Shown here: piece by piece, positions 10,258 through 18,887 of the stretch
Numbering within the stretch: position 1 is the stretch's first letter
Layout: each line of letters begins with the position of its first letter
DNA from: Saccharothrix tamanrassetensis
GTDB taxonomy: Bacteria > Actinomycetota > Actinomycetes > Mycobacteriales > Pseudonocardiaceae
Reading direction: 5' to 3'
Assembly (NCBI RefSeq): GCF_014203665.1
Contig: NZ_JACHJN010000004.1
Coordinates: 655,207 to 719,206, forward strand
Length of the DNA stretch: 64,000 nucleotides
Made by a program: the position numbers and the translations under genes
The notes under the pieces: model-generated
Databases searched by the model: none
What the model saw: the letters and a program-made list of their open reading frames with translations, nothing else
Told to the model about the DNA's origin: nothing

Positions 10258-11172
10258 TCATGACTGAACCGGTTCCACCTGCAGCCTGCCATGCAGGCGG
10301 CGTGCCACAAAGCCGCCGGGCAACCAAACTCCGCCCTGTCCGTGCCACCCACCGACCAGCGCGTCCACCCGGCGAAGGTGCGAGTCGGACAACTCGGGCA
10401 CCCCCGTGCCGAGCAGCCAGAGACGAAGAACACGTCTGCGGAGCGCCGGCGGCAGCCGTTCCAGGTCCGCCACGGTCTGCCGGTCGCCCTCGAAGGCCTC
10501 GGCGAGCGCGTCCAGCGCGTCGCAGTCCTCGCGGAGTTGGGCGGCGGTCCGGGCCAGCGCATCGGCCACGCCGTGCTGCAGGACGTCCTCCAGCAGGGGC
10601 AGCACCTCGGTACGCAGGCGGACGCGCATGTAGGCCGGGTCGGAGTTGTGCGGGTCGACCCACGGCGTGAGGTCGAGTTCGGCGCACGCGGCGTTGGTGG
10701 CCTCGCGTGGCACGCCGAGCAGCGGACGCCCCCACGGCGGGTCGTACGGCCGCATACCGGCGATGCTGCGGGGGCCGGAGCCGCGCCCCAGGCCGAGCAG
10801 CACGGTCTCCGCCTGGTCGTCGCGGGTGTGGCCGAGCAGCACCACGCCCCGCTCGGGTCTCAGGGCCGCGTACCTGGCACGCCTGGCGGCGGCCTCAGGG
10901 CCTCCGGGCCCGTCCACGACGACCCTTCGGACTTCCGCGTCCAGACCGAGCCCCCGGCACGTCCTCGCGGCCTCGGCGGCGACCCGGGCGGAGTCCTCCT
11001 GCAGCCCGTGGTCGACGACCACCGCGGTCGAGCCGGGCGCGAGTTTCGCCGTGACGGCGGCCAGGGCGAGCGAATCCGCACCCCCGGACACCGCGACCGC
11101 GACCCGCTCGGGCCGGTGTTCGGCCAAGAACCGCTTCACCGCCGTACGGACCTCGGCCAGCGGTCCGTTCAC
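10258..11172 (-). CDS. tilS: tRNA(Ile)-lysidine synthetase
   Basis: Modifies C34 of the tRNA-Ile that reads AUA to lysidine, using ATP and lysine. The 304-residue protein has the PP-loop SGGADSLAL near residue 29 and the [20 protein letters not shown] stretch. It is the short actinobacterial form. GTG at 11172 overlaps the stop of the upstream metalloprotease gene as GTGA. hpt follows 16 bases later and its ribosome site lies in that gap, so the two are surely co-transcribed. Confidence 0.93.
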   Translation of the reverse strand: MNGPLAEVRTAVKRFLAEHRPERVAVAVSGGADSLALAAVTAKLAPGSTAVVVDHGLQEDSARVAAEAARTCRGLGLDAEVRRVVVDGPGGPEAAARRARYAALRPERGVVLLGHTRDDQAETVLLGLGRGSGPRSIAGMRPYDPPWGRPLLGVPREATNAACAELDLTPWVDPHNSDPAYMRVRLRTEVLPLLEDVLQHGVADALARTAAQLREDCDALDALAEAFEGDRQTVADLERLPPALRRRVLRLWLLGTGVPELSDSHLRRVDALVGGWHGQGGVWLPGGFVARRLHGRLQVEPVQS

Positions 11173-12200
11173 GGTTGGACGCGGCGCAGCCAGGCAGCCG
11201 GGTCGGCGATCTCGGCCCGGGTGGGCAGCGTCTCGGGGCCGGTCCACACGGTGTTGAAGCCGGACATGCCGGCCTGGTCGACCACGTGCCGGGTGAACGC
11301 CGCGCCTTCCGCGTACTGGCGGACCTTCGCCTCCACGCCGAGCAGGGTCCGCAGGATCCGGTCCAGCACCCCGCCGCCCTTGCGGCGCGCGGTGAACCGT
11401 TCCCGGATCACCCCGACCGACGGCACGACGTCGGGCCCGACGGCGTCCATCACGTGGTCGGCGTGCCCCTCCAGCAGGGTGGACAGGGCGATCAGCCGGT
11501 CCAGCACCTCGCGCTGGGCGGGGCTTTGCAGCAGGTCGACGAACCCGTCCGCCTCACGCAAGCGTTTGGGCAGGTCGCGCAGCCTGGGCGCGACACCTTC
11601 GTCCATCGAGCCGAGCAGGCTGCCGACCAGCCCGGAGAAGTGCCCGCCGAGCCACGGCACGGCGGTGAACTGGAGCCGGTGGGTTCCTTCGTGCAGGCAC
11701 ACCCACATGCTGAAATCCGCGCCGGAGACGTCCAGCGCCCGTTGCGCACCGACGATGTTGGGCGCGACCAGCAGCAGCCGGCCGCCCTCCGAGAACGGGT
11801 CGTACTGCCCCAGCACCCGCGCGCTCAGGAACGCGATGACCACGCCCGCCTGCACGCCCGCCGTCCCGGCGAGCACCCCGCTCAACGCACCCGACTGCTT
11901 GGGCAGCGCCCCGTCGGTCAGCACGGCGAGCCCCTGGACGGCCGCCCGGATCCAGCCGGGCCGGTCCACCACCTCGCCCGCCTTGAGCGGCAGCCCGTGC
12001 CCGAGCCCGGTCAGCCGCCGGACGTGCACCTCGGCGTCGATGGCCTGCTCGCGCAGCCGCCCCACCGCGATGTCCGCCTCCGCTCTGGGCACCACGGGGC
12101 CAGGTCGGACCAGCCGGGCAGCGGTCGCCACGGCCAGCTCCCAGTCGACGGGGTCGCTCCCCGTCGCACCCGGACGGTGATCCTGCGTAGAGGCGCTCAC
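11169..12200 (-). CDS. Zinc-dependent metalloprotease, DUF2342 / coenzyme F420 biosynthesis-associated family
   Basis: A 343-residue protein with the zinc motif HEGTH in CLHEGTHRLQF and a downstream EGHADHVMD, which could give the third ligand. The early PVDWELAVATAARLVRPGP stretch is a hallmark of this actinobacterial family (Rv3626c-like, from memory). Substrate unknown; the F420 label in databases rests on profile similarity, not on a known reaction. GTG at 12200 has GGAGG directly before it, which is closer than ideal. The gene lies between dacB and tilS and overlaps tilS by 4 nt. Confidence 0.85.
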   Translation of the reverse strand: MSASTQDHRPGATGSDPVDWELAVATAARLVRPGPVVPRAEADIAVGRLREQAIDAEVHVRRLTGLGHGLPLKAGEVVDRPGWIRAAVQGLAVLTDGALPKQSGALSGVLAGTAGVQAGVVIAFLSARVLGQYDPFSEGGRLLLVAPNIVGAQRALDVSGADFSMWVCLHEGTHRLQFTAVPWLGGHFSGLVGSLLGSMDEGVAPRLRDLPKRLREADGFVDLLQSPAQREVLDRLIALSTLLEGHADHVMDAVGPDVVPSVGVIRERFTARRKGGGVLDRILRTLLGVEAKVRQYAEGAAFTRHVVDQAGMSGFNTVWTGPETLPTRAEIADPAAWLRRVQP

Positions 12201-12256
12201 CCTCCTGACGCTACCTGCGGCGGCACGCCCGGCAACACACCCGGCGCGCGCGTCGT

Positions 12257-14179
12257 TCAGCCGCAGCCGCAGCCGCGCAGTGCCGCGGCCAGCTCGTCCA
12301 GCGCTCCCCGCACCTGCTTGGTGTCCGACGAGCTCAGCGACATGAACGCGAAGACCAGCAGCCGCCCGTCGGCGTCCACCACCACGCCGGCCAGCGAGTT
12401 CACCCCGGTCAGCGTCCCGGTCTTGGCCCGCACCCAGCCCTTGCCCGCCGCACCGGCCTCCTGGTAGCGCCCGGCGAGCGTCCCGCTGCCGCCCGCCACC
12501 GGCAACGCCGTCAGCAGTGGCCGCAGCTTGGCCGTGCGCGGGTCGGCGGCGTCCGGCTTGGCCGCCGCCGCGAGGATGTCGGCCAGCAGCCGCGCGGGCA
12601 CCTTGTCGTTCACCGAGAGCCCGGACCCGTCGGCGACCTCGACCCCGGTCAGGTCGAACCCGTTCTCGGTGAGCACCGCCCGCACCGCCTGTACGCCGCC
12701 GGCGAACGTCGGCTCCATGCCCTTGGCGAGCGCGACCTCGCGGGACATCGTCTCGCCCAGCACGTTGTCGGAGATCTGCATCATGTTCTCGACCAGCTGG
12801 TCCACCGGCACGGACTTCACCTCGCCGAGCACCTCGGCCCCCGGCGCCGCCTGCCCCGGGCCGACCGCCGTCACGCCCAGCCGCGAGGCCAGCGCGGAGG
12901 CCGCGGTGGCGCCGGGCGTCTCCGAGCGCGGGGTGTCCGGCATCGTCGGGTCCTGCCGGCCGCCGTCGATCATCAGCGGCACGATCGGCGCGACGTACCC
13001 CTCGGGCACGTCCGCCGGCGCCCAGCCGGGTGCCAGGCCGTCGCCCCGGTAGCGGCTGACGTCGAACAGCACCTGCTTCACCGGGCCGTTCGCGGAGACC
13101 TGGGAGGCGAGGTCGTCCAGGGTCGGCGCGCCGGGGTAGACCGTGCGGCGGTCGGCGGGCAGCGAGGACAGCGTCGGATCCCCGCCGCCGACCAGCACGA
13201 CGGTTCCCGGCTGGTCGCCCCGCACGACCTTGGTGGACAGTTGCGACGTGTGGTCCAGGCTCAGCAGTGCCGCCGCCGCGACCAGGACCTTCACCGTCGA
13301 CGCGGGAGTCAGCGGGGTCGTCTCGCCCTGCTTCCACAGCACCGTGCCGGTCACCGGGTCCACCACGGTCCCGGTCAGCGTGCCGAGCACGCCGTTGCCG
13401 GCCGGTCCGCGCAGCACCGAACCGATGCCGCCGGCCGTGGGCGCGGGTGCGTCCGCCCCGACGCCCTTCAGCGCCAGGGAGACCGGTGCGGGCGGCTGCG
13501 GTGCGGCCGTGGTCGGGGTGGGCGCGGTGTCCAGCCAGCCCAGCTGCCACGTCGCCACCGCGCCGCCGGCGAGCACGACGACCATCGCCAACGCGCCCAC
13601 GAGCAGCAGGGGGCGCTTCCGCCGTGGCTTCTCGGCGCCGTTCGACCGGTCGGACCCGACGGACGCCTCGCCGGCCGCGTCGGAGGGTGCTCCGACCGGC
13701 AACTCCGCGTCGGCGCGTTCCCCGTTCGGAGCCACCCGCTCCGGGCGGGCCCGTTCCGGAGACCCGCCGGACCCCGCCGCGCCGGCGCGGGCCGCGTCGG
13801 AGGCCGCCGCGCCGGAAGCCGGCCCACCCGGGCGCGCTCCATGGGGAGGCGGTCCACCCGACTGAGGTCCACCCGACTGAGGTCCACCAGCGGGCGACCC
13901 ACCGGGGCGCGCGCTACCCGAAGTGGGCCGGTCGGAGGGCGCTTCGGCCGGCGTCGAAGGCTTCTCACGTTCCGTGATCGGTTCAGCGGCGTCACCCGCC
14001 GGCGCCGCGCCCGACCCCGCCGCGGGCCGCGGACCGGTCCGTCCGGGCTGCGCCGGAGGCGGCACGGGGAGCCGCATGGTCGGCGGGTCCGCCGGTCGTG
14101 GACGCCTGACCTGCACCGTCGGCGGCTCATGGGCGGTCTCGTCGTCGTCGACGGTCGGCCACGATGGCTCGTCGGGCAC
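12257..14179 (-). CDS. dacB: D-alanyl-D-alanine carboxypeptidase/endopeptidase, PBP4 (S13) family
   Basis: Trims or cleaves peptidoglycan peptides outside the membrane. The penicilloyl-serine motifs are complete: STVK at 294-297, SDN at 470-472, KTG at 586-588. A single transmembrane helix lies at about 190-210. The 190 residues before it are predicted cytosolic, Pro/Gly/Ser-rich, and include a short tandem SGGPQ repeat (about 100-110); this long N-terminal tail is unusual. The enzyme ends GCGCG. It is first in the dacB-metalloprotease-tilS-hpt string and diverges from ppa, so promoters for both lie in 14180-14305. Confidence 0.94.
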   Translation of the reverse strand: MPDEPSWPTVDDDETAHEPPTVQVRRPRPADPPTMRLPVPPPAQPGRTGPRPAAGSGAAPAGDAAEPITEREKPSTPAEAPSDRPTSGSARPGGSPAGGPQSGGPQSGGPPPHGARPGGPASGAAASDAARAGAAGSGGSPERARPERVAPNGERADAELPVGAPSDAAGEASVGSDRSNGAEKPRRKRPLLLVGALAMVVVLAGGAVATWQLGWLDTAPTPTTAAPQPPAPVSLALKGVGADAPAPTAGGIGSVLRGPAGNGVLGTLTGTVVDPVTGTVLWKQGETTPLTPASTVKVLVAAAALLSLDHTSQLSTKVVRGDQPGTVVLVGGGDPTLSSLPADRRTVYPGAPTLDDLASQVSANGPVKQVLFDVSRYRGDGLAPGWAPADVPEGYVAPIVPLMIDGGRQDPTMPDTPRSETPGATAASALASRLGVTAVGPGQAAPGAEVLGEVKSVPVDQLVENMMQISDNVLGETMSREVALAKGMEPTFAGGVQAVRAVLTENGFDLTGVEVADGSGLSVNDKVPARLLADILAAAAKPDAADPRTAKLRPLLTALPVAGGSGTLAGRYQEAGAAGKGWVRAKTGTLTGVNSLAGVVVDADGRLLVFAFMSLSSSDTKQVRGALDELAAALRGCGCG

Positions 14180-14305
14180 GCAGTCCTCCGCGGTTGATTA
14201 CGGGCAACGTCACACCCGTGACCGGGCACATGGATGAGGGTTGACGACACCTCGTGGTCCACACTAGTGGCGTAACGAACGTCAAAGACGAGCGAGGACC
14301 GCGCA

Positions 14306-14809
14306 GTGGAGTTCGACGTCACCATCGAGATCCCCAAGGGGGTCCGGAACAAGTACGAGATGGACCACAAGACGGGGCGCATCCGGCTGGACCGGACCCT
14401 GTTCACGGCCACTCAGTACCCGGCGGACTACGGCTTCGTCGACAACACCCTGGGCGAGGACGGCGACCCGCTGGACGCCCTGGTGATCGTCCAGGAGCCG
14501 ACGTTCCCCGGCTGCCTGATCCGCTCCCGCGCGATCGGCATGTTCCGGATGACCGACGAGAAGGGCGGCGACGACAAGCTGCTCTGCGTGCCTGCCGACG
14601 ACCCGCGCTCGGAGCACCTGCGCGACATCCACCACCTCAACGAGTTCTACCGGCTGGAGATCCAGCACTTCTTCGAGGTCTACAAGGACCTGGAGCCGGG
14701 CAAGAGCGTGGAGGGCGCGACCTGGGTCGGCCGGGTCGAGGCGGAAGCCGAGATCGTGCGGTCCTACCAGCGCCTGAAGGACGCCGTCGCGCGCGGCGAG
14801 GACCACTGA
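14306..14809 (+). CDS. ppa: Inorganic pyrophosphatase (soluble, family I)
   Basis: Hydrolyses pyrophosphate to two phosphates in the cytosol. It has 167 residues. The metal-binding signature is present as [12 protein letters not shown], plus YPADYGFV and the ERY-like [18 protein letters not shown]. The start is GTG at 14306 with GAGGA about eight bases upstream. It is a single gene closed by a strong terminator. Note that the window also carries a membrane pyrophosphatase (hppA), so the cell can either waste or harvest pyrophosphate energy. Confidence 0.97.
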   Translation: MEFDVTIEIPKGVRNKYEMDHKTGRIRLDRTLFTATQYPADYGFVDNTLGEDGDPLDALVIVQEPTFPGCLIRSRAIGMFRMTDEKGGDDKLLCVPADDPRSEHLRDIHHLNEFYRLEIQHFFEVYKDLEPGKSVEGATWVGRVEAEAEIVRSYQRLKDAVARGEDH

Positions 14810-14822
14810 GTCGGTAGACGCG

Positions 14823-14860
14823 AAAAAGCGGGCCACCCCCCGACGAGTGGCCCGCTTTTT
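14823..14860. terminator. Bidirectional rho-independent terminator between ppa and the MFS gene
   Basis: A perfect 14-base inverted repeat, AAAAAGCGGGCCAC at 14823-14836 and its complement at 14847-14860, around a 10-base loop. It ends in TTTTT on either strand, so it can stop both ppa and the convergent exporter gene. Confidence 0.93.
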
Positions 14861-14879
14861 CATTCGATGGTGTGACGTT

Positions 14880-16550
14880 TCAGTGGATGGCGACCGGGGC
14901 CTGCGCGGCCTCGTTCTCGTCGTTCACCCGCTCCAGGCCGGACCGGCTGGACAGCGGCACCTCGCGCAGGAACCAGACGAACGCGAACCCGACCACCGAC
15001 ACCAGCGCGCCGACCAGGAACACCAGGTCGATCGAGCCGGAGAAGCCGTCCAGGAACGGCCGCGCCAGCACCGGGTCCAGCGTCTCGAGGAACTCGGTGT
15101 TGTCCAGGCTCAGCCCGCTCCCGCCGTCCTTCAGGGCGGCGGCGAACTGCTGGTTCTCCGGCCGCGCCAGGGCGGCCAGGAAGTCCGGGTTGCCCCTCGC
15201 CGCGTTCAGCGCGTTGCCGATCTTGTCGCCGACCGTGCTGAACAGGATCGACAGGAACACCGCGGTGCCGACCGTGCCGCCGATCTGCCGGAAGAACGTG
15301 GCCGAGGCGGTCGCGACGCCCATGTCGCGCGGCTCCGCGTCGTTCTGGATGGCCACCAGCAGGGTCTGCATGCACAGGCCCAGCCCGGCGCCCATGAAGA
15401 ACATCATCACCAGCGGCTGCCAGACCGGCGTGTCGGTGCCGATCGTGCTGAACAGGAACAGCGAGATCGCCATCAGGCCCAGCCCGACCACCGGGAACAC
15501 CTTGTACCGGCCGGTCTTGGCGGTGTAGCTGCCGCTGCCGCCGGCCGCGGTCATGATGCCCAGCGTGAGCGGCAGCATCATCAGCCCGGACTCGGTGGCG
15601 CTGTAGCCCTTCACGATCTGCAGGTACAGCGGCAGCGAGACCATGCCGCCGAACATGCCGAGGCCGAGCAGGAAGTTGACGGTGTTGCCGAGCGAGAACG
15701 TCTGCCGGCGGAACAACCGCAGCGGCAGCAGCGCCTCGTCGCCCATCCGCTTCTCGGTGAACACGAACCCGACCAGGCCGAGCACGCCGACGACGTACAT
15801 GGCGATCGCGGTGCCCGAGGCCCAACCCCAATCGCGGCCCTGTTCGGCCACGATCAGCAGCGGCACGAGACCGATGGTCAGCAGCGCCGCGCCCATGAAG
15901 TCGATGCGGTGGTCGACCCGCTTGTGCGGGATGTTCAGCACCTTCGCCACCACGACCAGCGCGACCAGCGCGATCGGCACGTTGATCAGGAACACCCAGC
16001 GCCAGCCGGCGGTGCCCAGGAAGTCCTCCATGCCCGCGAACAGACCGCCGACGACGGGGCCCGCGACGCTGGAGATGCCGAACACCGCCATGAAGTAGCC
16101 GGTGTAGCGGCTGCGCTCGCGCGGCGACGTGATGTCCGCCAGGATCGCCATGGCCAGCGACATCAGACCACCGGCACCGAGGCCCTGCACCGCGCGGAAC
16201 GCGGCGAGCTCGTACATCGAGTTCGCGATGCCGGAGAGCAGGGAGCCCGCGAGGAACAGCGTGATCGCGGCCAGGTACATCGGCTTGCGGCCGTAGATGT
16301 CCGACAGCTTGCCGTACAGCGGGGTCGAGATGGTGGCCGTGATCAGGTAGGCCGTGGTCGCCCAGGCTTGCAGGGTCTGGCCGTTGAGCTCGTCCGCGAT
16401 GGTCTTCATGGCCGTGGCCACGATCATCTGGTCCAGCGCGGCGAGGAACATCCCCAGCAGCAGGCCCGACAGGATCGTCAGGATCTGCCGGTGGGTGAGC
16501 AGGGCGGCGCCGGGTGGCGGCGCGTCCGCTCGGGTTGTCGTCTCCGACAT
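14880..16550 (-). CDS. MFS multidrug exporter, DHA2 (EmrB/QacA) family
   Basis: A 556-residue protein with about 14 hydrophobic segments. It contains the DHA2 antiport motif region LGAGGLMSLAMAILAD and motif A as GKLSDIYGRKPMYL, and LDQMIVATAMKTIADEL near the N-terminus, where the aspartate is the proton-coupling residue of this family. A longer loop near residues 440-500 precedes the last helix. ATG at 16550 was preferred to the GTG just before it because AAGGGGAG is well placed. It overlaps no gene but starts four bases after the MarR stop, so the pair is one operon, probably drug-inducible through MarR. Confidence 0.93.
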   Translation of the reverse strand: MSETTTRADAPPPGAALLTHRQILTILSGLLLGMFLAALDQMIVATAMKTIADELNGQTLQAWATTAYLITATISTPLYGKLSDIYGRKPMYLAAITLFLAGSLLSGIANSMYELAAFRAVQGLGAGGLMSLAMAILADITSPRERSRYTGYFMAVFGISSVAGPVVGGLFAGMEDFLGTAGWRWVFLINVPIALVALVVVAKVLNIPHKRVDHRIDFMGAALLTIGLVPLLIVAEQGRDWGWASGTAIAMYVVGVLGLVGFVFTEKRMGDEALLPLRLFRRQTFSLGNTVNFLLGLGMFGGMVSLPLYLQIVKGYSATESGLMMLPLTLGIMTAAGGSGSYTAKTGRYKVFPVVGLGLMAISLFLFSTIGTDTPVWQPLVMMFFMGAGLGLCMQTLLVAIQNDAEPRDMGVATASATFFRQIGGTVGTAVFLSILFSTVGDKIGNALNAARGNPDFLAALARPENQQFAAALKDGGSGLSLDNTEFLETLDPVLARPFLDGFSGSIDLVFLVGALVSVVGFAFVWFLREVPLSSRSGLERVNDENEAAQAPVAIH

Positions 16551-16553
16551 CAC

Positions 16554-17069
16554 TCACTTCTCCCCTTCTGAGCGCGGCCCCAGTCCGCTCTCAGCGATGA
16601 AATCCGGCAGAGCGCGTTCGTAGTCGCCCACGAACCGCTCGAAGTAGTCGATGAACGCCGCCAGGTCCCCCTCGGACCAGTCGGCGAGCATGCGTGCGAT
16701 GGACTGGTTGCGCATCAGCCGCCGCTCAGCCAGCAGGCGTTGCCCCGCGTCCGTCACGGCCAGCACGCTGGCCCGGCCGTCGTCGGGATCCGCCCGGCGT
16801 TCGACCCACCCCTCTTTGACGAGTGTCGCGACCTGGCGGCTGACCGTCGAAGGGTCCGAGAAGACCGCCTCGGCCAGCGCACTCGACCGGGAAGGCCCCA
16901 GGTGGCTCAGGTTCGCGAGCAGCACGAACGAGGCCTTGTCCATCCCGGCCCTGCTCATGTGCGCGGCGACGCACGCGTGCATCTTGTTGAGGCGTACCAG
17001 CGCCATGCCGACTCGCTCGGCATTGGCGAGCTGCGCCGCACGCGCTTCGTCACTCACCGGGGTCGCCAT
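16554..17069 (-). CDS. MarR family transcriptional regulator
   Basis: A 171-residue winged-helix protein: the DNA-binding part is SSALAEAVFSDPSTVSRQVATLV followed by the wing ERRADPDDGRASVLAVTDAG. The DxR wing motif is intact. It is encoded just before the DHA2 exporter and most likely represses that operon. GGAG stands seven bases before the ATG. A palindrome 27 bases upstream of the start is a probable autoregulatory operator. The ligand is unknown. Confidence 0.92.
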   Translation of the reverse strand: MATPVSDEARAAQLANAERVGMALVRLNKMHACVAAHMSRAGMDKASFVLLANLSHLGPSRSSALAEAVFSDPSTVSRQVATLVKEGWVERRADPDDGRASVLAVTDAGQRLLAERRLMRNQSIARMLADWSEGDLAAFIDYFERFVGDYERALPDFIAESGLGPRSEGEK

Positions 17070-17083
17070 GGAACACTCCGTTT

Positions 17084-17117
17084 GCTTGCATCATCCAACT
17101 AGTTGCTGAGTGCAAGC
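17084..17117. promoter_or_regulatory. Probable MarR operator
   Basis: A perfect palindrome CAACTAGTTG (17096-17105) lies inside a wider inverted repeat GCTTGCA (17084-17090) and TGCAAGC (17111-17117). The layout, a symmetric core centred about 31 bases before the marR start, is what MarR-type dimers bind. It is also 80-110 bases before the divergent thioesterase gene, so it could affect that too. Confidence 0.65.
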
Positions 17118-17184
17118 ATGAACCTTCGGGAGAGTCTTGGCAAACGAAATAACCGGTGACTCGCGTCTCATGGCTACCGGCCGG

Positions 17185-17190
17185 TAACAT
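17185..17190 (+). promoter_or_regulatory. -10 box for leaderless thioesterase transcript
   Basis: TAACAT ends seven bases before the ATG at 17198 and no ribosome-binding site is present, which fits a leaderless mRNA. The same spacing of a TAnnnT box is seen before several other starts in the window (18072, 18888, 42525, 49074, 51335, 54278, 63861). Confidence 0.5.
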
Positions 17191-17197
17191 CCGATCC

Positions 17198-17653
17198 ATG
17201 AGCGCTGACTACTCGTTCGTCGCCGACGCGATGAAGCAGGCCGTGCCCTGGGTGAAGACCAGTGGAGTCGAGTTCGCCGAGGTGACCGGCGACCGGGTGG
17301 TCGCCGACCTGCCGGACGACCCGGCCACGCACAACCACGTGGCCGGGCCGCACGCGGCCATGATCTTCGGCCTGGGCGAGACCGCGTCGGGCGCGGTGGC
17401 GATGGCGGCGTTCGCGCCCCACATGGCCAAGGCCACGCCGCTCGTCGCGCGTTCCGAGATCAAGTACCGGAAGCTGGCCCGCGGCGCCCTCCGCGCCGAG
17501 GCCGTGCTGGGCCGCCCGGCCGACGACGTGGTGGCGGAACTGGACGCGGGCACCCGGCCCGAGTTCCCGGTCAACGTGACGGTGACCAACGCCGAGGGCG
17601 TGACCACGGCCGAGATGGTCGTCGTCTGGACCCTGCGCCCCAACCGCGCCTAG
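17198..17653 (+). CDS. Hotdog-fold thioesterase-like protein (DUF4442/PaaI type)
   Basis: A 151-residue protein with the hotdog pattern: HNHVAGPHAAMIFGLGETASGAVA in the central helix region, then strands ending VNVTVTNAEGVTTAEMVVVWTLRP. It probably hydrolyses an acyl-CoA or is a non-catalytic relative; the substrate cannot be told. It starts at ATG 17198, apparently leaderless. Its TAG stop shares the CTAG palindrome with the stop of the convergent L11 paralogue. Confidence 0.82.
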   Translation: MSADYSFVADAMKQAVPWVKTSGVEFAEVTGDRVVADLPDDPATHNHVAGPHAAMIFGLGETASGAVAMAAFAPHMAKATPLVARSEIKYRKLARGALRAEAVLGRPADDVVAELDAGTRPEFPVNVTVTNAEGVTTAEMVVVWTLRPNRA

Positions 17654-18072
17654 CCCTCCACGGCAACCCCCATCGACCGGGCGGTGCCGGCGACGATCCG
17701 CTCCGCCGCGTCCAGGTCCGTCGTGTTCAGGTCGGGCAGCTTCCGCTCGGCGATGGCACGCACCTGGGCGCGGCGCAAGGTGCCCGCCACCTGGTGACCG
17801 GGCGCACCGGACCCCTTGCCGCCCAACGCCTTCCGGATCAGGAACGCGGTCGGTGGCGTCTTCAGCCGCAGCTCGAACGACCTGTCGTCCCGGACCACGA
17901 CCACGACCGGCACGACATCGCCGCGCTGGCCGGCGGTGGCCTCGTCGTAGGAACGCTTGACCCCGACCAGGTTCACGCCGGTCTGGCCGAGCATCTTGCC
18001 CAGGTCCATCATGGAGGCGTTGCCCGCCTCCAGGTTCATGGTGATCTCGTGGGTCTTCTTCGCGGGTGGCAT
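17650..18072 (-). CDS. Stand-alone ribosomal protein L11 paralogue
   Basis: The 140 residues align with L11 along the full length: GQTGVNLVGVKRSYDEATAGQRGDVVPV in the N-terminal domain, then LKTPPTAFLIRKALGGKGSG and a C-terminal RNA-binding end with ITGTARSMG-type VAGTARSMGVAVEG. It is not next to rplA or nusG, as the housekeeping rplK is, so it is a second copy. The proline-rich helix of normal L11 (APPVGPALGQ-type), which contacts 23S rRNA and thiopeptides, is replaced by SMMDLGKMLGQ. A TACCGT box lies seven bases before the ATG, suggesting a leaderless transcript. Role unknown. Confidence 0.88.
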   Translation of the reverse strand: MPPAKKTHEITMNLEAGNASMMDLGKMLGQTGVNLVGVKRSYDEATAGQRGDVVPVVVVVRDDRSFELRLKTPPTAFLIRKALGGKGSGAPGHQVAGTLRRAQVRAIAERKLPDLNTTDLDAAERIVAGTARSMGVAVEG

Positions 18073-18167
18073 GGCGGCGACGGTAGGAATTGACGTAACG
18101 GCAGACTCAACCCGAATTCCGGGGTGGTCCGGGTAACGGTCCGCCCGGTGCCCGACGATGACGTCAC

Positions 18168-18878
18168 ATGACCGATGCGGACTTACCCCGAAGATCGTTG
18201 TCACTGCTGGCGTTCGCCGTCCTGGCCCTGAGCGCGTGCAGCGCCGAACCGTCCACATCGCGCTCGCCGTCGTCACGGAGCACCGCTCCCACAACGACTT
18301 CCGTGACCACCTCCACAACGACCACCTCCACGACGACCACGACCACGCCACCCGCGGTGCAGGTCGCCGCAGTGGTCGACGGCCGCACCATCACGGTCAC
18401 CGGCGGCGGTCAGGTGGTGTTGGCGGGCTTGGCGCAACCCGGCGCGTGCTGGTCCCAGTCCGCCGTGGAGTTCCTCCGGAACACGGTGACCGGCAAGCAG
18501 ATCCGCGTGGTCGGCGGCACCGTGCTGCTGCCCGACGGCAGAGACCTGGCCGCGCTCGCGCTCGAACAGGGCGTGGCCCGTGCCGGGCAGACCGCCGGCT
18601 CCGGGCTCACCTCCGCCCAGGCCGCCGCGAAGGCGGCAGGGCGCGGCCTGTGGGGCGCACCGTGCTCCGGCGCGGACACCGTCGCACCTCCGCCGCCTCC
18701 CCCGCCGGCCTACACCCCGCCGCCGCAGGAGACCGTCGCGCCGGAGCCACCACCGAGCGCGTACTACGCGAACTGCTCCGCCGCGAGAGCGGCCGGAGCC
18801 GCCCCGCTCCACATCGGCCAACCCGGCTACCGCCCGGCTCTGGACCGCGATGGCGACGGCGTGGCCTGCGAGACGTAG
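18168..18878 (+). CDS. Lipoprotein with degenerate nuclease-like and Excalibur calcium-binding domains
   Basis: The 236 residues start with a lipoprotein signal ending LSAC (Cys24), then a Thr-rich linker (about 28-60). Next comes a region like staphylococcal nuclease (VVDGRTITV about 67-75, then CWSQSAVEFLRNTVTGK), where the catalytic aspartate, glutamate and arginines are not evident. A Pro-rich linker (about 168-190) leads to an Excalibur domain (YANCSAARAAG to DRDGDGVACE), with the DxDxDGxxCE calcium loop complete. It is probably anchored on the outer face of the membrane. A nuclease function is doubtful. Confidence 0.85.
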   Translation: MTDADLPRRSLSLLAFAVLALSACSAEPSTSRSPSSRSTAPTTTSVTTSTTTTSTTTTTTPPAVQVAAVVDGRTITVTGGGQVVLAGLAQPGACWSQSAVEFLRNTVTGKQIRVVGGTVLLPDGRDLAALALEQGVARAGQTAGSGLTSAQAAAKAAGRGLWGAPCSGADTVAPPPPPPPAYTPPPQETVAPEPPPSAYYANCSAARAAGAAPLHIGQPGYRPALDRDGDGVACET

Positions 18879-18887
18879 TTTCACCCC

